Assembly (NCBI GenBank): GCA_001724245.1 | Contig: MEDX01000013.1 | Span: 1-52,136 of the forward strand | Length of the DNA stretch: 52,136 nucleotides | Direction of reading: 5' to 3' | From: Fonticula-like sp. SCN 57-25 | Lineage: Eukaryota > Nucleariida > Rotosphaerida | In this document: positions 1 through 10,516 of the stretch, piece by piece | Position numbering within the stretch: the first letter of the stretch is position 1 | How the letters are laid out: each line of letters begins with the position of its first letter | Translations under genes and position numbers: made by a program | Notes under the pieces: model-generated | Databases searched by the model: none | What the model was told of the DNA's origin: nothing | Seen by the model: only the letters and a program-made list of their open reading frames with translations

Positions 1-3000
1 TGCAGCAGCGCGCGCGCGTACGCCGTAATGAGCCGCTCGTCCGTGTCCAGCGGCGACATGTAACCGTCGCGGCCAAACGGCATTGGCGTCGCGTCGTCGC
101 CAAGCGAGCTCAGAACGTGAAGACTGGCGAGCAGCTGCGTCCAGATTGCCACGCGCAGGTCGGCCGGGAAGACCGTCTATGAGAAAAAAAGCGCATGAAA
201 ATGTCAGCAAAAAAGCCTTTATAATACGGTATTTAGAGGCACACGTTGAGGAGTGCGACGACGAGCCGCGCAAATGTAGGCTGGTGATAGGAAACGGCGG
301 CAAACTGCTTGACAAACTCGAGCGCGAGCGTCTGAAAGTTGAATGACCCGAGCTTGACGCCTCCCGTGGCGCTCTCGTCGCACTCGCCGCGCTTGAGCCA
401 GCTTCCAATGAGCGACGCGAGCAGCGGCTCAATGTAAGGCTTGAAGAAAATGTCGTCGCTGACGAGGAAAACGCGCATGAGCGCCATGATGCGCGCCGCC
501 GGCGGCAGCTCGCGCGTCACTTCGGGCAGCTCGCGCGTCATCCATGCGGCGAACGCGAGATTGGCACGCACCGCCTGCAAATCATCATCATTCTAGTGCG
601 AGCATGAGTCGACAATAAAAAGAAGCAATAAAGAAAAAGAGTCGAGAGACGCACCGCATCGGTCGGAACGGCGCCCGCGACGCACGCGTCAAACACAATC
701 TGAATTGGCCGAAAGACAAAGTCGGGCTGCGGCGGCGTCTTGAGCTCTGCGAGGTGGAACGTGAGGCTGCCGTCATAGTCTGGCGGGACTGTCGCGGTGC
801 GCATGGCGGCAACAACGGCGCTCGTGGCAAACGCGTTGGCCCACGACGGCTGGACAAACGCCTGCACGTCCTGGAACAGCGTGCGCTCGTGTGGCATCGC
901 GAGAATGGCAATGTACTCTGCGCGGTGCAGCATCTGCATGGCGGCGACGACGGCGCGCTCGTGGCCCGGCGGCGCGTCGCGCAGGACGCGCATCAATGTG
1001 CTAAAGAGGACGCGCGTAAAGTCGGCGTCCATGGCGGTCCACAGCGCGGCGCCCGCCTCATCGCACGCGGCCAGCCACGCCTGCTGGCTGTGCACGTGGC
1101 CGCCCGCGAGCGCGCGCACGCGCTTGGACGCGCCGAGGAGTGGGCGCAGCTCGGCCGACATGGCCGCCGCCAGCGAAAGCGTGTCCAGGAAGAGCGGCGA
1201 GCGCACAATCACGGCGAGCGAGGCGACAAGGCCGCGCGAAAGGCGGGAAAGCGCTTGCAAAAAGTCGAGCGCGCTGCCGACGGCGTCGTGAGGGGCGGAA
1301 CGGCGAAAAATGTGGCGCGCGGCGGCGGCAGCGTTGGGGCGGTACAGGCCGGGGAGCTGCATGTAGCCGCCGACAAAGCGGCCAAGCTGCGCAAGCGACG
1401 GGAAGGCGGGGGAAAGTAGAGAGGATGTCTCAGAGACGGCGCGGGCGGCCGACGCGGCGCGCGAAAGCAAAAGGGGTAGCCACGCGTTGGAGACATTAAC
1501 GGCAGAGTCCCAGAGCTCTTCCGCTTTGGGGGCAAAGTTGGGCGGTGCGTAAAAGGGGAGGCGCATCGCGACGCGGTGGCAGACGGCGGCAAAGTAAAGA
1601 CTCTGCGAGACAAGATACACGCCCCAAACATCACCTGTGCGGACCAATTAGAAAAAACAGTACGAGTCAAAGAGACAAGAGTTGACAACACACAAGAAAG
1701 ACGCAACGCCACACAACAATAAAACTATGCTAAGCGTACCGTCCGAGCGCAGCTGCCACGCTGAAGCAGGCATGTGCTGCACGACCTCGAGCGATCTCGC
1801 GAGCAGCGTCGTGAGCTGCGGCCACAGCGCCCCGCACCTGACGTGCTCCGGGAGCAGCGGCGCCACCGCCGTGTAATACCTCAACGTCGCGACCGCCACG
1901 CGGAGCGCCCCGACGGACGGCAGCGCACCTGCGCGCGCAGATGAAATCTCTGTCACAAAGCTCGTATTGAGCGCGTCGGTAAGGTCGCCAAACATGTCGG
2001 CGACGCGCGGGTACATTGCGAGCGCCTCGAGCAACAGCAGCGAGTGCACCTTGAGGGCGGCCGCGCGTTCGATATCTGCGGGCGACGCCGCAGCAGGCAG
2101 CGCTGCAATGATGTACCTCGAGACCGCGTGGACACCGCCGACCGCCACAAGCTCGTCGGCTGCCTTTGCTCCAGACTCTGCGATGGCACACATGACGTCG
2201 ATGGCGTGCGGGTTAGCGACAGACGCGGCGCCGAGCGCGGGCCACGGAACGGCGACGAACGCGTTGACAATCCCCTGAAGCAGACCCTGCGTCTTGATGA
2301 TGCCGGCGGCGGCGCCGGGCGAGTGGCGCGCGAGGCGGGCGAGCGTCTGCAGGAGAATGTCGGCGCCGTCAATCTCGCGCAGGAAATCGCGGTTCTGGAG
2401 CACGCGGCTGAGCGATTGGACGACGCCCGCGTGCAGCAGGTTGGCGATGAGGTCGGCGCCGAGGTCGACGGCGTCCTTTTGCGCGTTGGTGACGCCAAAC
2501 CAGAAGGAGAGCGGCGAGCGGCGCGTGAGGCGCCAGCGCAGCATCGTCTCTGCCTCGGCCGGCGAGCACACCAAAGCGTGCACAAGGCGCAGTGCGTGCA
2601 TCATGACGCTCTCGTTGCGGTCATTCAGCGCGTCGACGGCAAAGATGGTCACCATCGGGTCGCCGATAAAGTGGTCGACAAGGTGAACGCACGTCTGCTC
2701 ATCGTACGCGCCGGCCTTGATCGCGTCAACAATGTGGCGAAGGGCGCGGATCGCAATCACGCGCTGCGACGGGACGGCGCTACGCTGAAGCTGAGCAAGC
2801 TCATTGAGCGTGTAGCCGGGCTTGTCGGGCTGCTCGCCGTGGTGGTGCAGTGCGCCGTCCCCGGCACGGCCCTCCTCAACAAGGTGGCCGTCAAAGTCAA
2901 ACCGAAGCGCGACCACAAGCGCCTCGCCACTCGAACGCTCGCGCAGCATGTCCTCAAAGCGCGCCGCGCTCGCTTCGTCGTCCGTCGCGGAAAAGATGCC

Positions 3001-4093
3001 ACTCGAGATGGCGCCGACCGTGGGCGCGTTCGGCGCGGCGGCCTTTTTCGGCGGGAGGGGAAGCGTCCACGCGAGCTTGGACGACTCGACGGTGATTCCG
3101 CGGAACCACTTTTCGTGGTCGGGAACAAGATTATGAAGCTCCTTGCGCACAGCGTCCTCGAGGGACTGCTCGGCAGCGCGGTCGTCCTCGGCGGGCTGGG
3201 CGGGTGCGGGCCCGGGCGCCGTCGCACTGGAAGGCGCACTAGAAGGAGCATCGGACGGCGCATCGGCAGCAGGGGCAGCCTTGAAGCGCCGAATTCCTTT
3301 CAACAAAGCGTCAACATATAATAAAAACCTCTTTCTGCGTACCGTGACGCTTAATTGACTCGATCATTTGAGGGGAGAGAATGTGGGCAATGTCGTCCTG
3401 GGCGCTCTCAATTTCGTCGAGCGACATTGAGTCAACGCGCCGCTCATTCTCCTCGTGAATCTTTCTATGCTCCTCCTCTTCGGGCGTCTCCTTGACAGCA
3501 CTCTTTGGCGCGGAGGCGGCCGCGCGGCCAAGTGCAGGCGCCTTGCGGGCCGACATGGCGGCGGGAAAACCGCCCGACGTGACGGGCGCAGGCGCGGCCT
3601 TGATCGACGGCGCCTGCGGTGCCTCTGTCGGCCACGACTCCAACACATCCGAAATAAGAGAATTCGTGGCGGGCACTGGGGGCTGCACGGAGCGCGTGCG
3701 TGGCTTTTCGGGCGCCTCGCCGGCGGCGGCGGGCTTGGCGGCAAACTGCTTGGCAAACCGCGACTGGCGAGGCGGCGCAGCGGCGGGATTCTTTGGGACC
3801 ATTCGCGCGGACGGCTCCTGTCCGCTCTTCATAAAGTCTTCCTGCACGCGCAACAGCTCGTCCTCGTTTTTTACGGAAAGAGACTCGCGCGCGACGGGTT
3901 CATCGGCATCCGCAACGATCGGCGGAGGCTCGCGCCGCTTAGATGATGCGGCCACCGGGGGGGGTCGCGACGAAACGGCGCGAGCGGCGGGCGCCTCTCC
4001 GCTCTTTTTAAACTCGTCCTGAAACTGAAGCAGGCCTTCCTCATCGTCGCCATGCAGCGCCGGTCGAATTCGAGGCTCATCCTGGCCGCTCAT
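1..4093 (-). CDS. RPAP1: RPAP1, RNA polymerase II-associated protein 1 (3' end beyond left edge)
   Basis: RPAP1 assists assembly and nuclear import of RNA polymerase II. Five exons are visible: 4093-3343, 3296-1740, 1634-655, 574-245 and 176 to the edge. Phases agree across all four introns (46, 105, 80 and 68 bp), giving about 1264 residues; the rest lies outside. The N-terminus has two copies of an RPAP1_N-like element (LLQFQDEFKKSG and LLRVQEDFMKSG). The central block around residues 380-440 has RFDFDGHL followed by HHHGEQPDKPGYTLNEL, the family hallmark. Downstream is a helical-repeat region ending in an MSPLDTDERLITAY segment typical of the conserved C-terminus. I start at the ATG at 4093, because the longer frame begins with TTG. 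A GGCGGGAAA site lies about 90 bp upstream. Confidence 0.9.
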
Positions 4094-4176
4094 GATGTAC
4101 AACGCACGCGACGCCGTGTGTCAGCAGCAATCAGAATGCTGACTGTACAATCTGCTATTCGGCATGGCGTCAACCT

Positions 4177-4185
4177 GGCGGGAAA
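4177..4185 (+). promoter_or_regulatory. E2F-like site upstream of RPAP1
   Basis: GGCGGGAAA matches the E2F/DP core (TTTSSCGC on the other strand). It lies 84-92 bp upstream of the RPAP1 start, in the gap before the SerRS 3' end. This is a motif match only. Confidence 0.3.
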
Positions 4186-4232
4186 CGCGAAACACGACAT
4201 TGTGACAGTCATATATATAGTTTATTCAAAAT

Positions 4233-5722
4233 TTACAACTTTTTTGACAAAAATGTGCGCCCCGCCATGTAGGGATGAAGACAAGCGGGCAAATCTACGC
4301 GCTTTCCGTCCTCGCTGGCGCCGTTCTCGATCAGTGCAAGGATGATGCGCGGCACAGCGCACGCGGTGCCGTTCAGCGTATGCACAAAGCGAGTGGGGCT
4401 TGGTCGCTCGCCCGCCTGCGTCGGCCGATAGCGAATATTTAGCCGCCGGCTCTGATAGTCAATGCAATTGGACGCGCTTGAAATCTCGCCGTAGCCGCCG
4501 CGGCCGGGCATCCACGCCTCAAAGTCAATCTTGCGGTACGCCGACGCGCCCAGATCGTCTACCGGCATGTCGAGCACCCTGGGTGGCGCACTCTGCGTCA
4601 GACATGCAACCAACTAAAACTTCGAAAAAGCGTACTGGTAGTGCAGGCCGAGGTCGTCAAAGATGGACCGCTGAATATCCGTGATCTCTTGGAGGGCCGC
4701 CTCGTCGTCCTCTGCCCGTGAAATGTTAAAGAGCTCCACCTTGGAAAACTGGTGCACGCGGTACAGCCCGCGGCTCTCCTGACCGTACGAGCCGACCTCG
4801 CGGCGGAAGCAGTGCGAGATCCCCACCATCTTGATCGGCAGTTCGGCCTCGGCGAGGATCGTGTCCGAGTACATGCCCGCCAGCGGGATTTCAGATGTCG
4901 CGATAAGGCACGAGCTCGGCGCGTCGGGCGCGCTCCCCGACTGCTCAATGGCGTACATTTGCGACGCGTCGCCGCGGGGCTGATAGCCGGTGCTGCAAGC
5001 GAGGTTAGTGATCCGCGATCCACGAGCACGTGGCCGTACCCTACAGCGATGCTCGTGTAGACGAGATCAGGCGTGATGATCGGGACGTATCCGCGCTCGA
5101 TCGCCTTTGAAACGGCAAAATTGATGAGTGCAAGCTCTAAAAGCGCGCCGTCGCCCTTCATGAAGCAGAACCGGCTGCCCGACACCTTTGCGGCGCTGGC
5201 AAAGTCAACGAGGCCGAGATCCTGCGCGATCGCCAGATGGTCCACCGTCTTTGGCGTGCTGGGCTTGACGCCGCGCTCCTCGATTACTCTTGGCCGCTCC
5301 CCCGGGCCGGGCACGTCGGGGTGAACCCAGTTGGGAAGCTTGGAGGCCTCCGCCGACAGGCGTGCAACCAGGTCGGTCGTGCGCGCAGTGACATCGGACT
5401 GCTCGGCCTTTAGCAAGCGACCTGCCTCCTTGAGCGCCTCGCGACGGCCCGCGTCGCGCGATTTCTTCATTTCCTCGCCCGTCAGGGTGCGGTTCTGCTG
5501 GATCTCGTCCCAGTGTGTCCGCGCTTGCACGTACTGCTCGTATAGGTCGAGCACGGCGACGGGATCGCCCTGCGCGTTGCGCCGAGCAATGTTGCTCGTC
5601 ATCTCTTCCCTGCGCTCCTTGAGCAGCTTAAAGTCAAAGCGGGGGAGTGCAGCTATGTGCCGCACGCCGCTGCGCGCGACCGCCGCCGACGCGCCCCGCA
5701 ATTGCAAGCAGAGGGCCTGCAT
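4233..5722 (-). CDS. SARS2: Serine--tRNA ligase, probably mitochondrial
   Basis: Class II aminoacyl-tRNA synthetase that charges tRNA-Ser. Exons 5722-5040, 4992-4636 and 4578-4233 join in frame to 461 residues (introns 47 and 57 bp, both with GTAC donors). An N-terminal coiled arm is followed by the catalytic core: [15 protein letters not shown], then [12 protein letters not shown], then the motif 2 region [21 protein letters not shown]. The last exon has [20 protein letters not shown] and the C-terminal motif 3 region [16 protein letters not shown]. The first 30 residues are basic and Ala/Arg-rich without acidic residues, as expected of a mitochondrial presequence. The enzyme looks bacterial/mitochondrial in type. 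It is head-to-head with a small gene 120 bp away. Confidence 0.93.
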
Positions 5723-5775
5723 GCCGGAGCCGAGCCGGGTGGGAAACCAGCGCGGGAGAACGTGACAGAATCAAT

Positions 5776-5810
5776 CTGATTCCCGCTGATTCGTCTGATT
5801 TTCCCTGATT
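5776..5810 (-). promoter_or_regulatory. Four phased AATCAG repeats upstream of SerRS
   Basis: CTGATT occurs at 5776, 5786, 5795 and 5805, which reads AATCAG in SerRS sense. Spacings of 10, 9 and 10 bp put all copies on one face of the helix. The array lies in the 120-bp divergent gap between SerRS and the 72-residue gene. A similarly phased array occurs before LAS1. Confidence 0.5.
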
Positions 5811-5822
5811 TGGGTTTGCGAA

Positions 5823-5836
5823 TTTGCGCGCGAAAA
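5823..5836 (+). promoter_or_regulatory. E2F-like palindrome
   Basis: TTTGCGCGCGAAAA is a near-perfect symmetrical E2F/DP site, seven bases before the start codon of the 72-residue gene and in the shared divergent promoter with SerRS. No binding evidence is available. Confidence 0.4.
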
Positions 5837-5842
5837 CCGGCG

Positions 5843-6117
5843 ATGGGCGACGCGCCGTCGACAGAGGCGCTTCGGCATGCCGTGCAGGTGACGGCAAGCA
5901 TGGCAGACAGTCTGAGTAGGGCAAATGACAACATTGAACGGTACGCATTGGAGGCATGCCGTCTGGCGCTGACCGATTGCAGGCTTTTGCAAAACAAGGA
6001 TGCGGTGCAGCGGCTCGCGGCGGCCCTCGAGGTACGGAGAGCATCTATTCGTGTTTGCCGTGTACTCACGCTATGCTTTGCATGCAGGACAACCGCAACA
6101 AGCCAGGAAGGCGGTAG
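5843..6117 (+). CDS. Hypothetical 72-residue helical protein
   Basis: I do not recognise this gene. Exon 5843-6031 encodes MGDAPSTEALRHAVQV and continues to LAAALE. A GTACGG...CAG intron (6032-6087, 56 bp) splices in frame to DNRNKPGRR and a stop at 6115-6117. The protein is one long predicted amphipathic helix with heptad-like Leu/Ala spacing, so it may be a small coiled-coil subunit of a larger complex. Support comes from the consensus donor, the correct phase, the ATG in a divergent promoter with SerRS and an E2F-like palindrome just upstream. It ends 54 bp from the INTS13 stop (tail-to-tail). Its small size keeps confidence moderate. Confidence 0.55.
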
Positions 6118-6171
6118 ATATTCAACAATGTATAGTATATTCCGAATTTACAATAATGTACAACGAAGAGT

Positions 6172-8240
6172 CTATTTTTTCGTTCGCGCCCAGTACCTGC
6201 TCAGGAGTGTGTCGCTCGTCCCCAAGTCCACCTGCGGCGCCGGTATGTTTTGCAGCTCGAGCGTCTGCCGCTTCCTTGGCCGCGGCGACGCTGACGGGTC
6301 GTCGGGGTCCGCTGCGGCAGAAGCGTGTTCATTGTTGCGGTCCCCCGAAAGCAAATCATCGCGCTCGCGCTGCGTCATTCCGCCCATGTCCCTGACCACG
6401 GCCATTGCATCGCCCGCGCTGGTGTCGCCTGCCGACCTTGCACCCGCCTCAGAAAGCCGCGTCGGCGGCTCTGTCTTGTATAGCAACTCGACCTGCCGCT
6501 TGCACCGCTCCTCCACGTACAGCGCCGCCTTGTTCTGCTGGGCCGGCGACGCCCACCGCACGGCCGCCGCCCCGAGCTCCTTCCAAAAAGGCGCGGACCG
6601 CGGCGCCTCCCTGCTGTCACACACCGCCTCAATAAGCAGCTTGGCCGCCTTGCCCTGCAGCACACGGATCGCCTTTGCCGCATTGTCATTATCGGACGGC
6701 GAGACCGTGGCCGACACGAGGATCTTTTGAAGCTGCTCGAGCGCCTCGCGGATGACCGAGTCGCTGTTCAGCAGCGACGGCAAGATGCTGCTTGTACTAC
6801 TCTCTAGCAGTGGCGCCGTGGCGCGCCGCAGCTGCTCGCCGCGCGCCTCAGTGAGCTCGCGCAGCAGCGCTGCACTGGCGGCGTCGGCCTCGCCCGGGAC
6901 AATTGCCGGCGCGACGGGCATCGTCGGCAGCATGGCGCTGCGCGTGAGCGCCTCAAGCTCGCGAACCATCCATGACGACACAGGCGCTGCTGGCGCGCTG
7001 CTCGCGGCGGGCAGCGGCGCCCTGAACAGGCATCGGATGACGAGCTGCTGCGGGCCGTCCGGGCGCGACCCTGGCGCCGACGCGCTCTGGATGAGGTGCG
7101 ACACGTACGTCGTCTGGTCGGCGGCGGTGCGCACGCACGCCACCGTGTTGCCGTTCATGACGTACCGCACGAGCACCTGCGTCGGGCTGGCGTCGGGCGC
7201 GAGCGGCGTCAGGCGGTGGACGCACCGCGTCCCGCACGCGTCGATCGCGCCGGCGACGCTCGAGCCCCACGTGAGCGAGAGGTCTGACGCGTCGTCGTGC
7301 ATAAAGTGCTGCGCGAGCGGGTGGAGAAGAACTACATCGTACGAGCGCCTCGCGGGCGCGTCCTTTTGCTTGGTCTTCATCGGGATGTCGCCGAGGACAA
7401 GCCGGCGGAGGCGCAGGTGCTCGACGGCAAGCGAGATGAAAGCAGAGGGGACCGCCGAAGGGTGCGCCACGTGCGATACATGGCGAAAGGACGGCGAAAG
7501 CTGGCGCACGGTGGGGTCGCTCGCCGCGGCATCGCGCGAAATGGCTTTATCGAGGGAGAGTGTGACGAGCTCGCAGTGGCCAGGAAGGCGGCGGTTTGCG
7601 AGCGCGAGGCGCAGGGTCTCGCAGAGTGCAGCTGCGTCTTCAGCCGACGCGACGGGGCAGACAACGCGCGTCCACAAGGGAAGGCCGGCGGGGTCGTCGG
7701 TGCCGCTCCCGGGCTCCTCGAGGGCCTCGACGATCGACCGAACACAGTCGTCAATCGCGGCAGGCGAGGGGTCAAAGTCCATAATTGAGCGAAGGGTCTA
7801 TGTAGTATATTAGCAAAGCAACAATGAGCACGCGATAAACACATAGAAAGAAACAATAGAGCACACCAGCACCAGTCGCCATCAACATTATCACCATCAC
7901 CATCACATCACCATCATGATCGATCTCACCTCCAGAAGCAACAACAACGTCAACAGTATCAATGATAAGGTTCGTACCTGGTCATAGGCCTGCCGCCCAG
8001 GCGTCCAGTCGCTCAATGTCAGCGTGACCACCCCTGCGAGCATCAGCCCGACCGAGAGGTCTTTGACACCAGGTCGTTTGCGATGCGCAGGTACTCGAGC
8101 AGCCCCTCCACCGTGGCCGCCCACGCCGAGCGCTTCACCGGCGCCTCATCCCCGTCCTGCCCTGACGGCGCGGACGAGGCGTCCTGCTCGAGGAGCGCTC
8201 GCTGCGGCCACCCCACAAGCAGGGTCCGCAGCGCTGACAT
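6172..8240 (-). CDS. INTS13: Integrator complex subunit 13 (Asunder) homologue
   Basis: INTS13 belongs to the Integrator complex, which processes snRNA 3' ends and attenuates Pol II. The main exon (7797-6172) contains IPMKTKQKDAPARRSYDVVLLH, then a beta-rich block with YVMNGNTVACVRTAADQTTY and VSHLIQS. These align by eye with the Asunder segments IPMKEE...YDVELLHH, FLLNGRSVLLEQ and SHMLSS. The C-terminus has a basic PRKRQ stretch (possible nuclear signal) and a LLSRYW tail. The 5' end is less sure. A 180-bp intron (7978-7798 boundary, donor GTACGA) joins a 34-nt exon (8011-7978), and I propose a first exon 8240-8095 using a GTACCT donor, for 601 residues in total. An internal ATG at 7782 is the fallback start. 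Confidence 0.72.
7886..7916 (+). repeat. ATCACC-rich microsatellite in the INTS13 intron
   Basis: Short imperfect tandem copies of ATCACC/ATCACA fill part of the second INTS13 intron. It looks like a simple-sequence repeat without coding role. Confidence 0.6.
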
Positions 8241-8247
8241 CGTATTC

Positions 8248-8307
8248 TCTCGAGGGGCAGCTCGCTTTGGTGACAGTATTTTCTTGAGGGGCACCCCGAT
8301 TTGGTGA
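8248..8307 (+). repeat. 34-bp imperfect tandem duplication in the INTS13/ArgRS divergent promoter
   Basis: Copy one starts at 8248 (TCTCGAGGGGCAGCTCG...TTTGGTGA) and copy two at 8282 (TCTTGAGGGGCACCCCG...TTTGGTGA). About 20 of 26 positions match. It fills most of the 101-bp gap between the two start codons, and copy two carries a CCCCGATT motif seen in other divergent promoters. Confidence 0.6.
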
Positions 8308-8341
8308 GTCACTTCCACGAGGCACGGCACCTGCTTGAAAG

Positions 8342-10359
8342 ATGGCGGAACTGTTCGGCACGGACTACTTCCGCGACAAGATCGCGGACAAGCTCAAGGC
8401 GGCTTTCCCGCAGGCCACCAAGGAGCAGCTCTATGACATGATCGAGATCCCCAACAAGGTGGACAACGGCGACCTGTCGCTCCCGCTGCCCAAGCTCAAC
8501 AAGGTCTTCAAGGTCGGCAACCCGGCCCAGGCCGCGGCGGCCGCTGCCGCTACCGTGCGCCTTTTTCGCCTTTTTCGCCTTCGTTTAATACTCACACATA
8601 CTCCAGTTCACTGCCGACGAGGAGATCACCTCCTGCGAGGCCGGCGGTCCGTTCCTCAACTTTAGGATCAACAAGGCGATCCTGGTCCAGCGCACGGTCA
8701 AGTCGGTGCTCGAGAGCGGGTCCAACTTTGGCAACTCGACCATGGTGCGTTAACAAGTTATTTTTTGCCGCCCCCGCGTGCTTACTTGAATGTGGCTTTT
8801 CTAGGGCAATGGCAAGACGATTGTGGTCGAGTACAGCTCGCCCAACATCGCCAAGCCCTTCCACGCCGGCCATCTGCGCTCGACCATCATCGGCTGCTTC
8901 ATCGCCAACCTTCACGAGAAGCTCGGCTACAAGGTCGTCCGCATCAACTACCTCGGCGACTGGGGCAAGCAGTACGGCCTCCTGGCCGTCGGCTACGAGC
9001 GCTTTGGTAGCGAGGAGAAGCTGGAGGCCGACCCCATTCGCCACCTCTTTGACGTCTACGTCAGCGTCAACGTACGCCCGAACTCGCCGCCGTCCATTTG
9101 ACTCACTTTTTTTGCAGAAACTGGCGGAGCAGGTGAAGGAGGAGACTGGCGAGGACACGATCAACGACCAGGCGCGCGACTACTTTAGGCTGATGGAGGA
9201 GAACGACCCGACCGCCATGGCGCTCTGGAAGCGCTTCCGCGACCTTTCCATCACCAAGTACCACGAAATCTACGACCGCCTGAACGTGCGCTTTGACGTG
9301 TACTCTGGCGAGTCGCTGTACGGCGAGGGCATGAAGGTGATCCTCAAGGCGCTCGAGGAGAAGGGCATCACGCAGGACGACGGCGGCGCGAGCATCATCG
9401 ACCTCGGCAACCTCGGCAAGACCATTGTCCGCAAGAAGAACGGTGCGTACTTTTGGCGCGAAAGCGGCAGAATGTACTAATGATTCGTGTGCAGGCACGA
9501 CGCTGTACATCACCCGCGACATTGCCGCGGCCGTCGCGCGCTACGAAGAGTACAAGTTTGACCAGATGTTTTACGTTGTCGCCGCGCAGCAGGAGCTCCA
9601 CTTCCGCCAGCTCTTTGCCGTGCTTGACCGGATGGGCCACGGCGACCTTGCGAAAAAGTGCCAGCACGTTTCCTTTGGCATGGTGCAGGGCATGTCGACC
9701 CGCAAGGGTACGGTCGTCTTCCTCGAGGACATTCTCCAGGAGGCCGCCAACGTCATGCACGAGGTCATGCAGCGCAACCCCGAAAAGTACGCGCAGATCG
9801 AGGACCCCGCCAAGGTCGCCGACATTGTCGGCATGTCCGCCGTGACCGCGCAGGACATGGGCGCGCGCCGCATCAAGGACTACACGTTCGACTGGGCCCG
9901 CATGACCAACTTTGAGGGCGACACGGGACCTTACCTCCAGTTTGCGCACGCCCGCATCTGCTCTATCGAGCGCAAGATCGAGCAGTCCATCCCGGCAGAG
10001 ACCCTTTTGGTACGTTTTTTGATGCTTTTTTATAAAAAGATTTCTCTTCTCTGACGCTTTTCTATGCATAGACTGCCGACTTTGGCCTTCTTGCGGAGCC
10101 GTCGGCCGTCGCGCTCGCCGAGACCATTTCGCGGTACCCCGCCCTGCTCAAGCTCGCGCTCACCAACGTCGAGCCCAACACGGTCATGACGTACGCCATG
10201 CAGCTCGCTCACAGCATCTCGGCGGCGCTCGACGTCCTCCGCGTCGTCGGCGCAGAGGCCGAGGTCGCTCGCGCTCGCGCTGCTCTTTTCAAGGCGGCCC
10301 GCATCACGCTCAGCTCGGCGCTCGAGATGGTTTGCATGCGCCCCCTTGAGCGCATGTAA
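8342..10359 (+). CDS. RARS: Arginine--tRNA ligase
   Basis: Class I synthetase that charges tRNA-Arg. Six exons (8342-8554, 8607-8744, 8805-9071, 9118-9442, 9495-10009, 10072-10359) join in phase to 581 residues; introns are 46-62 bp. The catalytic domain has the HIGH-type signature in [17 protein letters not shown], then [19 protein letters not shown]. The KMSKS equivalent is GMSTRKG, and [14 protein letters not shown] opens the C-terminal anticodon-binding (DALR) helical domain. The protein ends RPLERM, as this family typically ends with a terminal Met. The type matches fungal cytosolic/mitochondrial ArgRS more than the long animal cytosolic form. No clear presequence is seen, so dual or cytosolic localisation is possible. 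Confidence 0.96.
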
Positions 10360-10516
10360 ATTTTCGTTCTGTTGTTGTGGGTGCAGCGGTGCTAGAGCGC
10401 TGATTGCAATCGCAATCAAAACCAATAAAAACCATTTCGTTTCGTCATTCATAGATTCCATTGTTGTTCTCATTGTCATTATCAGAAATGTACGCATTAT
10501 ACACAAAATCGGCGCC

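Noticed and set aside
2044-3321. 425-codon plus-strand open frame opposite RPAP1
   Set aside because: Antisense shadow; the minus strand carries conserved RPAP1 motifs.
4094-4102. Extended RPAP1 start
   Set aside because: The upstream start codon is TTG; the ATG at 4093 is sufficient and usual for eukaryotes.
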